Shown: piece after piece, positions 8,403-16,286 of the stretch
How positions within the stretch are numbered: position 1 is the first letter of the stretch
Layout: every line of letters begins with the position of its first letter
NCBI RefSeq assembly: GCF_029626175.1
Contig: NZ_JARUBM010000002.1
Coordinates: 3,985,001-4,049,000, forward strand
Source: Micromonospora sp. WMMD1082
GTDB taxonomy: Bacteria > Actinomycetota > Actinomycetes > Mycobacteriales > Micromonosporaceae
DNA: 64,000 nt
Direction of reading: 5' to 3'
Program-made: the position numbers and the translations under genes
Notes under the pieces: generated by a model
What the model saw: the letters and a program-made list of their open reading frames with translations, nothing else
Database searches by the model: none
What the model was told of the DNA's origin: nothing

Positions 8403-8474
8403 CGCCTGTCGAAGTCCTCGGTCGAGCCGAGGCGGAGTCCAGACGGCAGGGACTTCGACATAGGCCCTAGCGCC
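8397..8474. repeat. Dispersed palindromic element, copy 2 (TGTCGAAGTCC family)
   Basis: Perfect 11-bp arms TGTCGAAGTCC (8407-8417) and GGACTTCGACA (8450-8460). The unit is bracketed by the direct repeat CCTAGCGCC (8398-8406 and 8466-8474), the first copy of which contains the hydrolase stop codon. Same family as 7317-7373. Confidence 0.75.
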
Positions 8475-8576
8475 ACGCCTCCGGCGGGCGGAGCTGTGGC
8501 TCGTGGGTCCTTCGCGCGCTTCTTCCCGGGCTCTCGACGGGGCGCGGGTCGCGGTGTGCGCCATGTCGGGCCGTCG

Positions 8577-8596
8577 CGGGGGCGTGATGGCCCCCG
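8577..8596 (+). terminator. Short GC hairpin in a convergent intergenic region
   Basis: CGGGGGC (8577-8583) and GCCCCCG (8590-8596) enclose 6 nt. It lies between the hydrolase gene and the permease gene on the other strand. No T-tract follows. Confidence 0.4.
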
Positions 8597-8616
8597 CCGG
8601 CACAGCCCGGGGGAGT

Positions 8617-8662
8617 TGTGGGTGCACTTCTTGTTGTCCCAGCAGCAAGAAGTGCACCCACA
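8617..8662. repeat. 17-bp perfect inverted repeat between convergent genes
   Basis: Arm TGTGGGTGCACTTCTTG (8617-8633) is the exact reverse complement of 8646-8662, with a 12-nt loop. It lies 60 bp beyond the 3' end of the permease gene. It would act on both strands as a strong hairpin, so a bidirectional terminator or mobile palindrome is likely. The rest of 8475-8721 holds no convincing gene. Confidence 0.75.
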
Positions 8663-8721
8663 GGCGGCGGCCGAGTAGCTTTCGGTGGCTCGGTGCGGCC
8701 GAAGGGCTGCGGCGGGTGACG

Positions 8722-10050
8722 TCAGGCGGGCTCGGGGCTCGGTCCAGATGGCGGCGACGGCCGGTGGGGCGGCGACGGCGGGTGGGGCGGCGACGACTCG
8801 CGCGAGGGCGGCGGGCCGGCGGCTGTCGGCGGGCCGGGTGATGCCGGCCGGTCCGATGATGCCGGCGGGGCTGGCAAGTCCGATGGGGCGGATGGTGCCG
8901 GCGGGGCTGACGAGTGCGGCGGGCGCGGTGGTGCTGGCCGGCCGGGAGGTTTGGCGGCCTGCCGCTGGCGGAGCACGCTGTCGATGACGCGCCAGGCGAC
9001 GGCGGTGATCGGGACCGCGACGAAGGCGCCGGCGATGCCGGCGATGAGGGTGCCGGCGGTCACCGCGAGCAGGATCACCACCGGATGCAGCCGTACCTGG
9101 CGCTTCATGACCAGTGGCTCCAGCAGGTTGCCCTCGATCTGCTGGACGGCGATCACGGCCGCCAGGGTGAGCAGGGCGGTGGTCGGGCCCTTGGCGGCCA
9201 ACGCCACCAGCACCGCGACCGCGCCGGCCACGGTGGCGCCGATGATCGGAACGAACCCGCCGATGAACGTGATCAATGCCAGCGGGAACGCCAGCGGCAC
9301 ACCGAGCAGCACCAGCGCCAGGCCGATGCCGACGGCGTCGATGCCCGCGATCAGCATGGTGCCCCGGCTGTACGAGCCGAGGGTGTGCCAGCCGACCCGC
9401 CCGGCCTCGGCGGCGACGCCCCGGTTCGGGCCGGTCATCCGGCGCAGCGTCCAGTGCCACATGCTCCGGCCGTCCTTGAGCAGGAAGAAGAGCAGCACCA
9501 GGGCGAGCAGGGCGGAGCCGAACGCCTCGGCCACCGTCCGGGCGCTGGAGACCGGATCCACCTCCTGCTGACTGACCGCCTGGCGGAGCTGGTCGAGCAG
9601 CCCGTCGAGCTGCTCGTCGGTGACCGGCAGGGTGGAGGTGATGAAGTCGCGGGTGCGTTCCAGTCCCTGACCCAGCTCGTCGCCCAGCTCGCTGAACTGG
9701 CTGGCGGCGATGTTCCACACCAGCACGCCGACACCGCCCAGGACGCCGAGCAGCAACAGGACGGTGAGCAGGGCGGCCAACGCGGCGGGCAGCCGCAGCC
9801 GGCGCAGCGCCAGCTGCACCGGGTCGAGCAGTGCGGCGAGAAAGAGGGTGGCGGCCACGGCGATGGCGAGCGGGGTGACCAGCATCGTGATCTGCGCCAG
9901 CAGGTAGAGCCCGGCGGCGATCACCACCAGGCAGGCGCTCCACACCACCGCCGACCGGACCAGCCAGGGCAGGGCGGTCCATGTCTGGCGCGGACCGGCA
10001 TCCCGGTCCGCTGTCTTTCCGGGCGTACGCCCGGCGCCGCCTGCGACCAC
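8722..10050 (-). CDS. AI-2E family transporter with proline-rich tail
   Basis: A 442-residue polytopic membrane protein of the AI-2E exporter/PerM family. It has two N-terminal helices, a soluble central segment (about 130-200), a further set of helices, and a gap-lined motif region with GGFVPIIGATVAG. The family exports small molecules or acts as a sodium/proton antiporter in some bacteria; the substrate here is unknown. The C-terminal 70 residues are Pro/Ala/Ser-rich and probably disordered. I chose GTG at 10050 because GAGGAGG lies 5 nt before it; in-frame starts as far up as 10113 lack a ribosome site. Confidence 0.8.
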   Translation of the reverse strand: MVAGGAGRTPGKTADRDAGPRQTWTALPWLVRSAVVWSACLVVIAAGLYLLAQITMLVTPLAIAVAATLFLAALLDPVQLALRRLRLPAALAALLTVLLLLGVLGGVGVLVWNIAASQFSELGDELGQGLERTRDFITSTLPVTDEQLDGLLDQLRQAVSQQEVDPVSSARTVAEAFGSALLALVLLFFLLKDGRSMWHWTLRRMTGPNRGVAAEAGRVGWHTLGSYSRGTMLIAGIDAVGIGLALVLLGVPLAFPLALITFIGGFVPIIGATVAGAVAVLVALAAKGPTTALLTLAAVIAVQQIEGNLLEPLVMKRQVRLHPVVILLAVTAGTLIAGIAGAFVAVPITAVAWRVIDSVLRQRQAAKPPGRPAPPRPPHSSAPPAPSAPSDLPAPPASSDRPASPGPPTAAGPPPSRESSPPHPPSPPHRPSPPSGPSPEPA

Positions 10051-10190
10051 GTCGGCCTCCTCGTGTCCGGCGAGGTCGGTACCCGGCCGGCGTCCTTCCG
10101 ACACCGATCCCACGCTAGGTTCCCGACGCCCACCCCGGAGCCGCTTCGCCCAGGCCCCGATTACCCACCCAAAGACCCAGGTCGCGCCAG

Positions 10191-10269
10191 CCCACCCCCG
10201 TTGATCATGAAGTTAGCGGGCGGTTTGATCTCCAAAACACCCGCTAACTTCATGATCAACGGGGGTGGG
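10191..10269. repeat. 30-bp perfect inverted repeat (GTTGATCATGAAGTT family), copy 1
   Basis: Arm 10191-10220 is the exact reverse complement of 10240-10269, with a 19-nt loop. The core word is GTTGATCATGAAGTTAGCGG. The repeat lies directly behind the stop of the minus-strand gene at 10282 and before the permease gene, so it probably ends transcription. A diverged copy with the same loop length is at 22312-22372. Confidence 0.85.
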
Positions 10270-10281
10270 GGCGGCGGATTG

Positions 10282-11064
10282 CTAGGCGGGGAGGGGGGCT
10301 CGGCCGACGACGGCCGGGATCTCGCGGGTCTGCTCGGTGGCACCGAGCGCGGCCAGCGGCAGCACCGATTCGCGTTCCCCGGCCGCCGGCAGCAGCGCGG
10401 ATACCGCCTCCGCCCGCAGGCTGCGCGCGGCGGCCGTGGCGAGTTCCGCGGCCCGCCAGGCGCTCTGCTCCCGTTCCCGGGCCGCCCGCTGGCGGGCGAA
10501 GAGGTGGTCGCGTACCGCGCGGCGCAGCATCAGCTCCTGCTCGACCGGGTGGAGCCGGGGATCCCAGCCCCGGTGCGCGAAGACGTCGCTGAGCTGTTCC
10601 ACCGCCAGCTCCCGCCGCCAGTACGCGTCCAGGGCGGCGCGGTGCAGCCAGCGCTCCCGGTCGGCGTACTCGGCGGGGGTGCGGGGGGTCTTCGGCAGCG
10701 GCATGCCGGCGGCGCCGGAGAGCCGGCGGACGTCCGCCTCCGCCGCCTCGTACGCCTGCCACGCCTGATCGGCCTCGTCCTGCGTGGTGAGCCACTCGGC
10801 GCGGCGGCGGCGTGCCGTGGTCTCGGCCCGGTCGGCGGCCACGCTGACCTCCTCGGCCCAGCGGTCCCGGTCGCGCTCGTCGTCGGCGTGCTCCGACCGG
10901 GCCGGCGGCGCGGCGTCACGGATCCGGGCACCGGCGTCGGTACGGAGGAGTCGGGGACGCAGCAGCAGGCCGGCGACGGCGAGGGTCGCCACGCCGAGCA
11001 GGCCGAGCCAGATGGCGGCGGCCTGCGGCGCGTCGAGCAGGATGGCGGAGAGGGCGGTACGCAT
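10282..11064 (-). CDS. Membrane-anchored helical protein of unknown function
   Basis: A 260-residue protein with one N-terminal transmembrane segment (about residues 15-35, AAIWLGLLGVATLAVAGLLL), then a long Ala/Arg/Glu-rich region predicted as coiled coil or helical bundle. I recognise no family. It is probably anchored with its bulk in the cytoplasm. The ATG at 11064 is preferred because GAGGTG lies 6 nt upstream; GTG at 11073 overlaps that site. It is monocistronic and followed by the 30-bp palindrome. Confidence 0.65.
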   Translation of the reverse strand: MRTALSAILLDAPQAAAIWLGLLGVATLAVAGLLLRPRLLRTDAGARIRDAAPPARSEHADDERDRDRWAEEVSVAADRAETTARRRRAEWLTTQDEADQAWQAYEAAEADVRRLSGAAGMPLPKTPRTPAEYADRERWLHRAALDAYWRRELAVEQLSDVFAHRGWDPRLHPVEQELMLRRAVRDHLFARQRAAREREQSAWRAAELATAAARSLRAEAVSALLPAAGERESVLPLAALGATEQTREIPAVVGRAPLPA

Positions 11065-11245
11065 CATCAACACCTCGCGATCGGATGCGGTTCGTCGAAG
11101 GTGAACGCGAGAGCCGGCATGCGTCCAAACCTATCCGGCGGGTTGGGGCGCCGCAGCGGCGCCGACGGCCGGGGGCCGTGAAGCGCGCCACGTCGTCCGA
11201 TCCGGACGGTCGGCCGGGGGCCGGCTCATCGGTGCGGCGTTGGCC

Positions 11246-11305
11246 GCCGACGACTGCGCCACCGACGACTGCGCCGCCGACGACTGCGCCGCTGACGACT
11301 GCGCC
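11246..11305. repeat. 15-bp tandem repeat, four copies
   Basis: The unit GCCGACGACTGCGCC occurs four times (11246, 11261, 11276, 11291) with one or two changes. It lies in the gap downstream of the winged-helix regulator gene and is probably non-coding. Confidence 0.85.
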
Positions 11306-11320
11306 GGTGCGCGGTCGGGC

Positions 11321-11647
11321 TCAACGCTCGGCGGCGCCGGCCACCGGCTCCCGGGTGAACAGGGCCAGCAGGTCGCCGACCTGTCGATCGGCCTCCGCCG
11401 GGTGACGGAACCGCCCGGCGGGGTTGAGGGTGTACTCGTTGCGCCGGCCCACGCGGGTGCGGTGCAGGTAGCCGCCCGCCTCCAGGTCGGCGACGATCGC
11501 CTGGGCGGCGCGCTCGGTGACCCCCACCTCGGTCGCGACGTCGCGCAGCCGGGCGGTGGGGTTGCGGGCGATGGCGAGCAGCACGTGGGCGTGGTTGGTG
11601 AGGAACGTCCAGTTCCGGGTGCTCTCTCGATCGCCAGTGGTCGCCAT
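11321..11647 (-). CDS. Winged-helix transcriptional regulator (MarR-like)
   Basis: A 108-residue DNA-binding protein consisting almost only of a winged helix: TARLRDVATEVGVTERAAQAIVADLEAGGYL is helix-turn-helix, then the wing RTRVGRRNEYTLNP. It begins after a TFLTNHAHVLLAIA helix. This small type is common in actinobacteria; the ligand and targets are unknown. The ATG at 11647 follows a -10 box TACGAT by 7 nt, so the message is probably leaderless; an ATG at 11656 would add three residues but overlaps that box. Confidence 0.75.
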   Translation of the reverse strand: MATTGDRESTRNWTFLTNHAHVLLAIARNPTARLRDVATEVGVTERAAQAIVADLEAGGYLHRTRVGRRNEYTLNPAGRFRHPAEADRQVGDLLALFTREPVAGAAER

Positions 11648-11654
11648 GCCCGTC

Positions 11655-11660
11655 ATCGTA
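11655..11660 (-). promoter_or_regulatory. -10 box TACGAT of a leaderless regulator message
   Basis: TACGAT on the minus strand lies at -13 to -8 from the ATG at 11647. There is no ribosome site upstream. Confidence 0.45.
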
Positions 11661-11858
11661 TGGCCTGTCGTTCGGGTTTTCCGGGTCGCGCGGTCGCCTC
11701 GCGTTCCGCTCCGGCCGGCGCAAGCGTCGACAGATGCATGAAACGCATATCACGTATAGCTTGACCTGTGTTGCAGTGCGTGTGACGGTGATGGCAGCCC
11801 GCGACCGGCGTCGGCCGGGTTGACCAGGCGTTCCACCGAGAGAATGAGGTGTAGCCGG

Positions 11859-12557
11859 ATGAGTCGACCCGGATCGCTCGGCGCGCAGCCGGGGCCCGAA
11901 CGCGAGCTGCTGACCGCGGATCTTCCCGGCGCCCCGCAGCGGGCCCTCGCCGAACTGATCGCCGGCAACCGGCGGTTCGTCACCGACACGCTCCGGCACC
12001 CGAACCAGAACGCCGGGCGCCGCGCCGCCGTCGCGGCCGAGCAGCACCCCTTCGCGGTGATCGTCGGCTGCTCCGACTCGCGGCTCGCGGCAGAGATCAT
12101 CTTCGATCGTGGGCTGGGTGACCTCTTCGTGGTCCGCACCGCCGGGCACACCATCGGACCGGAGGTGCTGGGCAGCGTGGAGTACGCGGTGGCCGTGCTG
12201 CGTACGCCGCTGGTGGTGGTGCTCGGGCACGACTCGTGCGGCGCCGTGCAGGCGGCCCGCGAGGCGACGGCCACCGGTACCGCACCCTCGGGCCATCTGC
12301 GTGCCGTGGTCGACGCCGTGGTGCCCAGCCTGCGCCGCGCGCAGGAGGCCGGGGTGGGAGAGCTGGACGGGATCGTGGACATCCACATCGCGCGGACCGT
12401 CGAGGCGATGCTGGACTCCTCCGCGACCCTCGCCGCCGAGGTGACCGCCGGGCGGTGCGCGGTGGTCGGCATGTCGTACCGGCTGGCCGCCGGTGAGGTG
12501 CGGGCGGTGGCCGCGGAGCCCGCCGAACTGGCCGGCGCGGTGGCACCGGCCGGCTGA
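11859..12557 (+). CDS. Beta-carbonic anhydrase
   Basis: A 232-residue beta-class carbonic anhydrase that interconverts CO2 and bicarbonate. The zinc ligands are Cys71 and Asp73 in GCSDSR plus His124 and Cys127 in GHDSCGA; an Arg after the Asp completes the Asp-Arg dyad. No signal peptide is present, so it is cytoplasmic. The ATG at 11859 has GAGG about 9 nt upstream; upstream in-frame ATGs would add only an unrelated Arg-rich stretch. It is monocistronic and convergent with the wall-protein gene. Confidence 0.92.
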   Translation: MSRPGSLGAQPGPERELLTADLPGAPQRALAELIAGNRRFVTDTLRHPNQNAGRRAAVAAEQHPFAVIVGCSDSRLAAEIIFDRGLGDLFVVRTAGHTIGPEVLGSVEYAVAVLRTPLVVVLGHDSCGAVQAAREATATGTAPSGHLRAVVDAVVPSLRRAQEAGVGELDGIVDIHIARTVEAMLDSSATLAAEVTAGRCAVVGMSYRLAAGEVRAVAAEPAELAGAVAPAG

Positions 12558-12601
12558 CCGGGGCGCCCGGCGTCCGACGGCCCGGGCCCCGGGTCCGACG
12601 G

Positions 12602-12637
12602 CGAGGGCCGTCCCGCCGGATGGCGGAACGGCCCTCG
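12602..12637. terminator. Bidirectional terminator hairpin
   Basis: A 16-bp stem with one mismatch (12602-12617 with 12622-12637) and loop GGAT, between the carbonic anhydrase gene and the convergent wall-protein gene. Confidence 0.75.
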
Positions 12638-12656
12638 GTGCGTCGCGCGGGAGCGC

Positions 12657-13670
12657 TCAGAGCATCGACACGTGGACGTGGTCCGTGTGGTTCGACGGGC
12701 CGCTGTAGGAACTCCAGCCGGTCGCCGGGAACCAGATCTGCCGGTTCCAGATCACGTAGTAGATGCCCAGCCGGTCGGCGTTGCGGACCAGGAATGCCGC
12801 CAGGTTGTTGCCGTAGATCCGGGTGTCGTTGTTGTGCCAGGGGCGGAAGCCGCTGTTCTCCAGCGACCAGTCACAGGCCCGCCCCTTGGGGTGCTCGAAC
12901 TTGTCGCCCGGCCGGAAGCAGCCGACGAACCGGTTGAAGCCGGCCCGCTTGACCTCCTTGTACATGTGCAGCGTCCGGGGCGTGATGCAGCCCGACGTGG
13001 TCGGGTCGTTCTGGTTGCACGACTCGGACTTCCAGCCGCCGTCCGACGCCCGGTTGGGGCCGACCCGGGCCACCGGGGAGGTGGCGTCCACCAGTCCGCC
13101 GGTGAGGCCGACACCGCCGACCAGCCGGAGCGACTTCTCGGCCTCGGACTTCTTGCGCGCCATGTCGTTGGTCAGCTTCTGCTGCTCGCGTACCTCGGCG
13201 TCGAGCGCGAGCTTGGCCTGCTCGGCGCGGAGCTTGACCGAGTTGACCTCGCCCAGCTTCTTGCCGTTGACCAGGTTCAACTCGTCCAGTGCGGAGGCAC
13301 GGTCGATGAACGAGTCGGGGGCGTTGCTCTGCAGGAGCATGGCGATCGCGCCGACCCGGCCCGTCCGGTACGACTGGGTGGCGATCTGGGCGACCTGCGG
13401 GGAGATCGCGTCCAAGTCCGCCTGGGCGCGGCGGACCTCCACCGCGTACTGGAGCTGCTTCTTCTTGGACTTCTCCAGCTTGGCCTTGGCCTTGGAGAAG
13501 TCCCGGTTGGTCGCCTCGATCAGATCGTTGAGCATCGGCGGGTCGTCGTCATGCTGCGCGGGCTTGGGGTTCGTCGGCGCGGCCGTCGCCGGCACGGAAC
13601 CGGCGAAGACGGCGAACGCGGCGAACACGGCCACCACGGGTGTCAACCAGCGGCGTAGGGGTGCCGTCAC
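12657..13670 (-). CDS. Secreted coiled-coil cell-wall protein
   Basis: A 337-residue exported protein. Residues 1-31 form a signal peptide (APLRRWLTP, hydrophobic core, cleavage near TAA-AP). About residues 45-180 form a coiled coil rich in Lys, Glu and Gln, as in RipA- and PcsB-like wall-hydrolase partners. The C-terminal domain (about 215-337), with CNQNDPTTSGC, GRACDWS and HTDHVHVSML, resembles an ARB_07466/peptidase-like fold whose final His-x-His may bind metal. A wall role is further supported by the c-di-AMP riboswitch in its leader. The GTG at 13670 is chosen because GGAAGGGA lies 5 nt upstream. Confidence 0.8.
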   Translation of the reverse strand: MTAPLRRWLTPVVAVFAAFAVFAGSVPATAAPTNPKPAQHDDDPPMLNDLIEATNRDFSKAKAKLEKSKKKQLQYAVEVRRAQADLDAISPQVAQIATQSYRTGRVGAIAMLLQSNAPDSFIDRASALDELNLVNGKKLGEVNSVKLRAEQAKLALDAEVREQQKLTNDMARKKSEAEKSLRLVGGVGLTGGLVDATSPVARVGPNRASDGGWKSESCNQNDPTTSGCITPRTLHMYKEVKRAGFNRFVGCFRPGDKFEHPKGRACDWSLENSGFRPWHNNDTRIYGNNLAAFLVRNADRLGIYYVIWNRQIWFPATGWSSYSGPSNHTDHVHVSML

Positions 13671-13688
13671 TGTCGTCCCTTCCATCGA

Positions 13689-13830
13689 CCGCCGACCGGG
13701 TTAGCTGACGGGTTCGGGACGGAAGTGGTCCCTACCGCTCTCGCGGATTCACCCCACGTACCTGGGTTCCCGGCTCGCCTGGCGGCGATTGGGCGGCGGC
13801 ACCGCAGGCGCCGCTGCGCGCCTTCGGCGG
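13689..13830 (-). ncRNA. c-di-AMP riboswitch (ydaO-yuaA type)
   Basis: The leader of the wall-protein gene contains the conserved words of the actinobacterial ydaO riboswitch, in order: GCCGGGAACCCAGG, GGGGTGAATCC, a GCGAGAGC hairpin, TAGGGACC, and GAACCCGTCAGCTAACCCGG. The closing helix P1 is CCGCCGA (13824-13830) with TCGGCGG (13689-13695). In Streptomyces this class sits before resuscitation-factor and wall-hydrolase genes and lowers their expression when c-di-AMP is high. The distance to the GTG is 18 nt. Apart from this element, 13671-13971 shows no gene. Confidence 0.92.
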
Positions 13831-13971
13831 TGACCGGCAGTGAGGTTACCCGACAGTCCATCGGTGCTTCTACGCCCCGAACCCGGCTAGATGCGTCATT
13901 TCGTAATCGCGGTGGGTGACCAGCGACACGAAACTCGGCCGCATCGTCGGGGGTGGTCACGCTGAGGAGTG

Positions 13972-15336
13972 TCACCATGTGCTGTCGGTGCTCCTGTCCG
14001 GGTCGGGCCACCCCGTGCGGGTGGCGGGGGACGTGTTACGGGTGGGTGGGGTGCTGAGGGCGTGGAGCGCCTCGGCCCGGTCCGTCGCCGGCCGGGGGAC
14101 TGCGGGGGTGGGCTCGCCGGTGGGACCGCCCGCCTCGACATGGCTGGCGGTGCCGCCGCGACCGGCGGTGCTGACCACCACGGCCAGGGCGGTGGTCAGT
14201 GGTACGGCGGCGATCAGCCCGAGGGTGGCCACCACGCTGCGGACGATCTCCGTGGTGAGGAACTCGCTGGTCACGATCTGCCCCAGCGCGCGGGTGTCCG
14301 CAGTCAACAGGAGCAGCAGCGGCAGCGACGCGCCGGCGTACGCCAGCACGATGGTGTTGACCACCGAGGCGATGTGCGCCCGCCCGACCCGGGTCGCCGA
14401 GCGGTACAACTCGCCGCGGGAGAAGTTCGGGTTGGCGTTGCGCAGCTCGGTGACCGCGGCGGCCTGGGTGACCGTGACGTCGTCGAGCACGCCCAACGAG
14501 CCGATGATGATGCCGGCCAGCAGCAGGCCGTGCAGGTCGACATCGGCCCGGAACATGGACAGCGTGGTGGCGTCCTCGCTGCCGAATCCGGTCAGGTGGG
14601 TGGCCCCGGTGGCGGCCAGCCCGAGCAGCCCGGTCAGCACCAGGGCGCCGAGCGTGCCGAGGACGGCCACCGACGTCTGCACGGATATGCCGTGCGTCAG
14701 GTACAGCACCACAAACATGATCAACGATGCGCCGACGATGGCGACCACCAGCGGCGGCTGGCCGGCACTGATGCCGGGCAGCACGAAGGTCAGCAGGATG
14801 GCGAAGCTGGCCGCGAGGCCGGCCAGCGCCGCCAGCCCGCGCAGCCGCCCGAAGGCGACGATGGCGGCGGCGAAGAGCACGGCCAGCCACACCAACGGCT
14901 TGCCGCGCTGGTGCTCGGCAATGTTGTAGGTGCTGATCGAGGGGTCCTCCGGGTCGATCAGCGAGACCAGGATGATGTCGTCGCCGACGCTGACCCGGGG
15001 TGCACCGGGGCCGGCCGGGATGGGCGTCTGCACGTCCCGGTCGGCGTCCGGGCCGCTCTGCACCCGGACGGTGGCCGTGCCGCACGGCCCCTCCGCCGTC
15101 GTCGGAGTGCCCTCCGGGACCGCGGGGTTGGGCGGGCAGGGTTCGCTCACCACCCGGGTGACCGTGCCGTGGTAGCGGGGCGCGTCGTCCGCTGCCTCCG
15201 GCCGCGGCGCGTCCCGGGGCCAGAGCACGAGGGCGGCGACCAGGGTGGCGAGGAGCAGGGGGACCACCGTCACGACAAGGATCCGCCGCACCCCGGGCGG
15301 GGCGGGCGGAGCGGAACGGGTGTGGTCGGCGCCCAT
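13972..15336 (-). CDS. YibE/F family membrane protein
   Basis: A 454-residue integral membrane protein of the YibE/F family. One N-terminal span (about 20-40) is followed by an extracytoplasmic beta-rich region (about 45-135) and then about seven spans. The family signature region is FGSEDATTLSMFRADVDLHGLLLAGIIIGSLG followed by DDVTVTQAAAV. The function is unknown; transport has been suggested for the family. The tail of about 60 residues is Pro/Thr-rich and disordered. The ATG has GGGAGA 5 nt upstream. The 292-bp gap up to csoR holds nothing I recognise. Confidence 0.85.
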   Translation of the reverse strand: MGADHTRSAPPAPPGVRRILVVTVVPLLLATLVAALVLWPRDAPRPEAADDAPRYHGTVTRVVSEPCPPNPAVPEGTPTTAEGPCGTATVRVQSGPDADRDVQTPIPAGPGAPRVSVGDDIILVSLIDPEDPSISTYNIAEHQRGKPLVWLAVLFAAAIVAFGRLRGLAALAGLAASFAILLTFVLPGISAGQPPLVVAIVGASLIMFVVLYLTHGISVQTSVAVLGTLGALVLTGLLGLAATGATHLTGFGSEDATTLSMFRADVDLHGLLLAGIIIGSLGVLDDVTVTQAAAVTELRNANPNFSRGELYRSATRVGRAHIASVVNTIVLAYAGASLPLLLLLTADTRALGQIVTSEFLTTEIVRSVVATLGLIAAVPLTTALAVVVSTAGRGGTASHVEAGGPTGEPTPAVPRPATDRAEALHALSTPPTRNTSPATRTGWPDPDRSTDSTW

Positions 15337-15628
15337 TCAGTGTCTCCCAACGATTTCAGGGCGGAATACGTGTCGATGGGCGAGACGGTTCAGTGTCGCC
15401 GGACGACCGTGGCGACGCGCGGCCCGAATGGCCTGAGCGTGGCGTGGTGGCTGCGTACCGTAAGCCGGATGCGGGCTCTCGGCGGCCGCCGAGGGTCGGC
15501 GGGGGCGGGCGCCCGACAGCGGGCGCGGGCCGCAAGGCACGGGTTTCGGCTGGCCATCGTGTGCGAATGGTAACCAGCCGCAGATCGGAACGCAGGTCGC
15601 GAGCGCGTGTCGCGGTACCCGACCCGGG

Positions 15629-15925
15629 TCAGCCGCGCTTCATCAGGCGGCCGACGGCGGCCATCATCTCGGTGGCCATCTCGTCGGCGCGGCCCTCGGC
15701 GGCGCCTTCGTGCATGCAGTGCCGGGCGTGCCCGTCGAGCAGACCGAGGGCGACCTTGTCCAGCGCGGCCTGGATGGCGGAGATCTGGGTGAGCACGTCG
15801 ATGCAGTAGCGATCCTCGTCGACCATCTTCTCGATGCCGCGTACCTGGCCCTCGACCCGGCGTAGCCGGGCGAGCAGCTGGTCCTTGCTGGCGGTGTAGC
15901 CGCGGATCGGCGTCGGTGTGGTCAT
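15629..15925 (-). CDS. csoR: CsoR-type copper-sensing repressor
   Basis: A 98-residue all-helical DUF156 repressor. The copper(I) ligands Cys41, His66 and Cys70 match the spacing of the Mycobacterium tuberculosis CsoR ligands (25 and 4 residues apart). Arg/Lys residues on the first helices should touch DNA; copper binding releases the operator. It is divergent from copZ and the copper ATPase, with a palindromic operator between. Its own -10 box lies 7 nt before the ATG and the palindrome lies just upstream of that box, so it should repress itself. Confidence 0.92.
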   Translation of the reverse strand: MTTPTPIRGYTASKDQLLARLRRVEGQVRGIEKMVDEDRYCIDVLTQISAIQAALDKVALGLLDGHARHCMHEGAAEGRADEMATEMMAAVGRLMKRG

Positions 15926-15932
15926 GCCAGCA

Positions 15933-15938
15933 AGGATA
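15933..15938 (-). promoter_or_regulatory. -10 box TATCCT of csoR
   Basis: TATCCT on the minus strand is at -13 to -8 from the csoR ATG. No ribosome site is seen, so the message is probably leaderless. The adjacent operator fills the spacer region. Confidence 0.5.
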
Positions 15939-15941
15939 ACC

Positions 15942-15956
15942 TACCCCCAGGGGGTA
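15942..15956. promoter_or_regulatory. CsoR operator 1
   Basis: TACCCCCAGGGGGTA is a perfect 7-1-7 palindrome of the GC-rich CsoR type. Its right end overlaps TATGGT (15955-15960), a likely -10 box for the copZ direction, so one site could control both promoters. Confidence 0.8.
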
Positions 15957-15974
15957 TGGTACGGTCGACCGGTC

Positions 15975-15993
15975 GATACCCCCGGCGGGTATC
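15975..15993. promoter_or_regulatory. CsoR operator 2
   Basis: GATACCCCCGGCGGGTATC is a 7-5-7 palindrome sharing the TACCC/GGGTA half-sites. It lies about 50 bp upstream of the copZ ATG, downstream of the proposed -10 box. Confidence 0.7.
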
Positions 15994-16044
15994 CGGACAG
16001 TGTGCTCGACCCGCCTCGCGCGGGTGAAGGAGAGGAGAGGTTCC

Positions 16045-16254
16045 ATGGTCACCACGACGTACCAGGTGCAGGGCATGACCTGCGGGCACTGCGTCAGCGC
16101 GGTCAGCGCCGAGGTCGGCGCGATCCCCGGCGTCAAGGACGTCCAGGTGGATCTGGCCGCCGGCCGGGTCACCGTCACCAGCGACCAGCCGCTGACCGAC
16201 GACACGGTGCGTGCCGCCGTCGACGAGGCGGGATACGAGCTGACCGGCGCCTGA
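16045..16254 (+). CDS. copZ: CopZ-like copper chaperone
   Basis: A 69-residue ferredoxin-like heavy-metal-associated domain. The copper(I) site is GMTCGHC with Cys13 and Cys16. It should carry copper to the ATPase encoded two genes downstream. The start is ATG with GGAGAGGAGAGG upstream; a GTG 45 bp earlier is unlikely. It is first in the copZ / His-rich protein / ATPase operon under CsoR control. Confidence 0.92.
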   Translation: MVTTTYQVQGMTCGHCVSAVSAEVGAIPGVKDVQVDLAAGRVTVTSDQPLTDDTVRAAVDEAGYELTGA

Positions 16255-16286
16255 GACTGCCGGAGGTGAGGAACCGAGGAGGCACG

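Noticed and set aside
8397..8474. Miniature transposon with 9-bp target duplication
   Set aside because: The CCTAGCGCC repeats are not directly adjacent to the right arm (five extra bases), and no transposase is linked, so only a palindromic repeat is claimed.
8399..9982. 527-codon minus-strand frame across the permease gene
   Set aside because: It is read out of frame with the AI-2E permease, is Arg/Pro/Ala-rich and runs through two palindromes.
11226..12386. Minus-strand frames opposite the carbonic anhydrase gene
   Set aside because: The carbonic anhydrase frame on the plus strand has all zinc ligands; the opposite frames are low-complexity.
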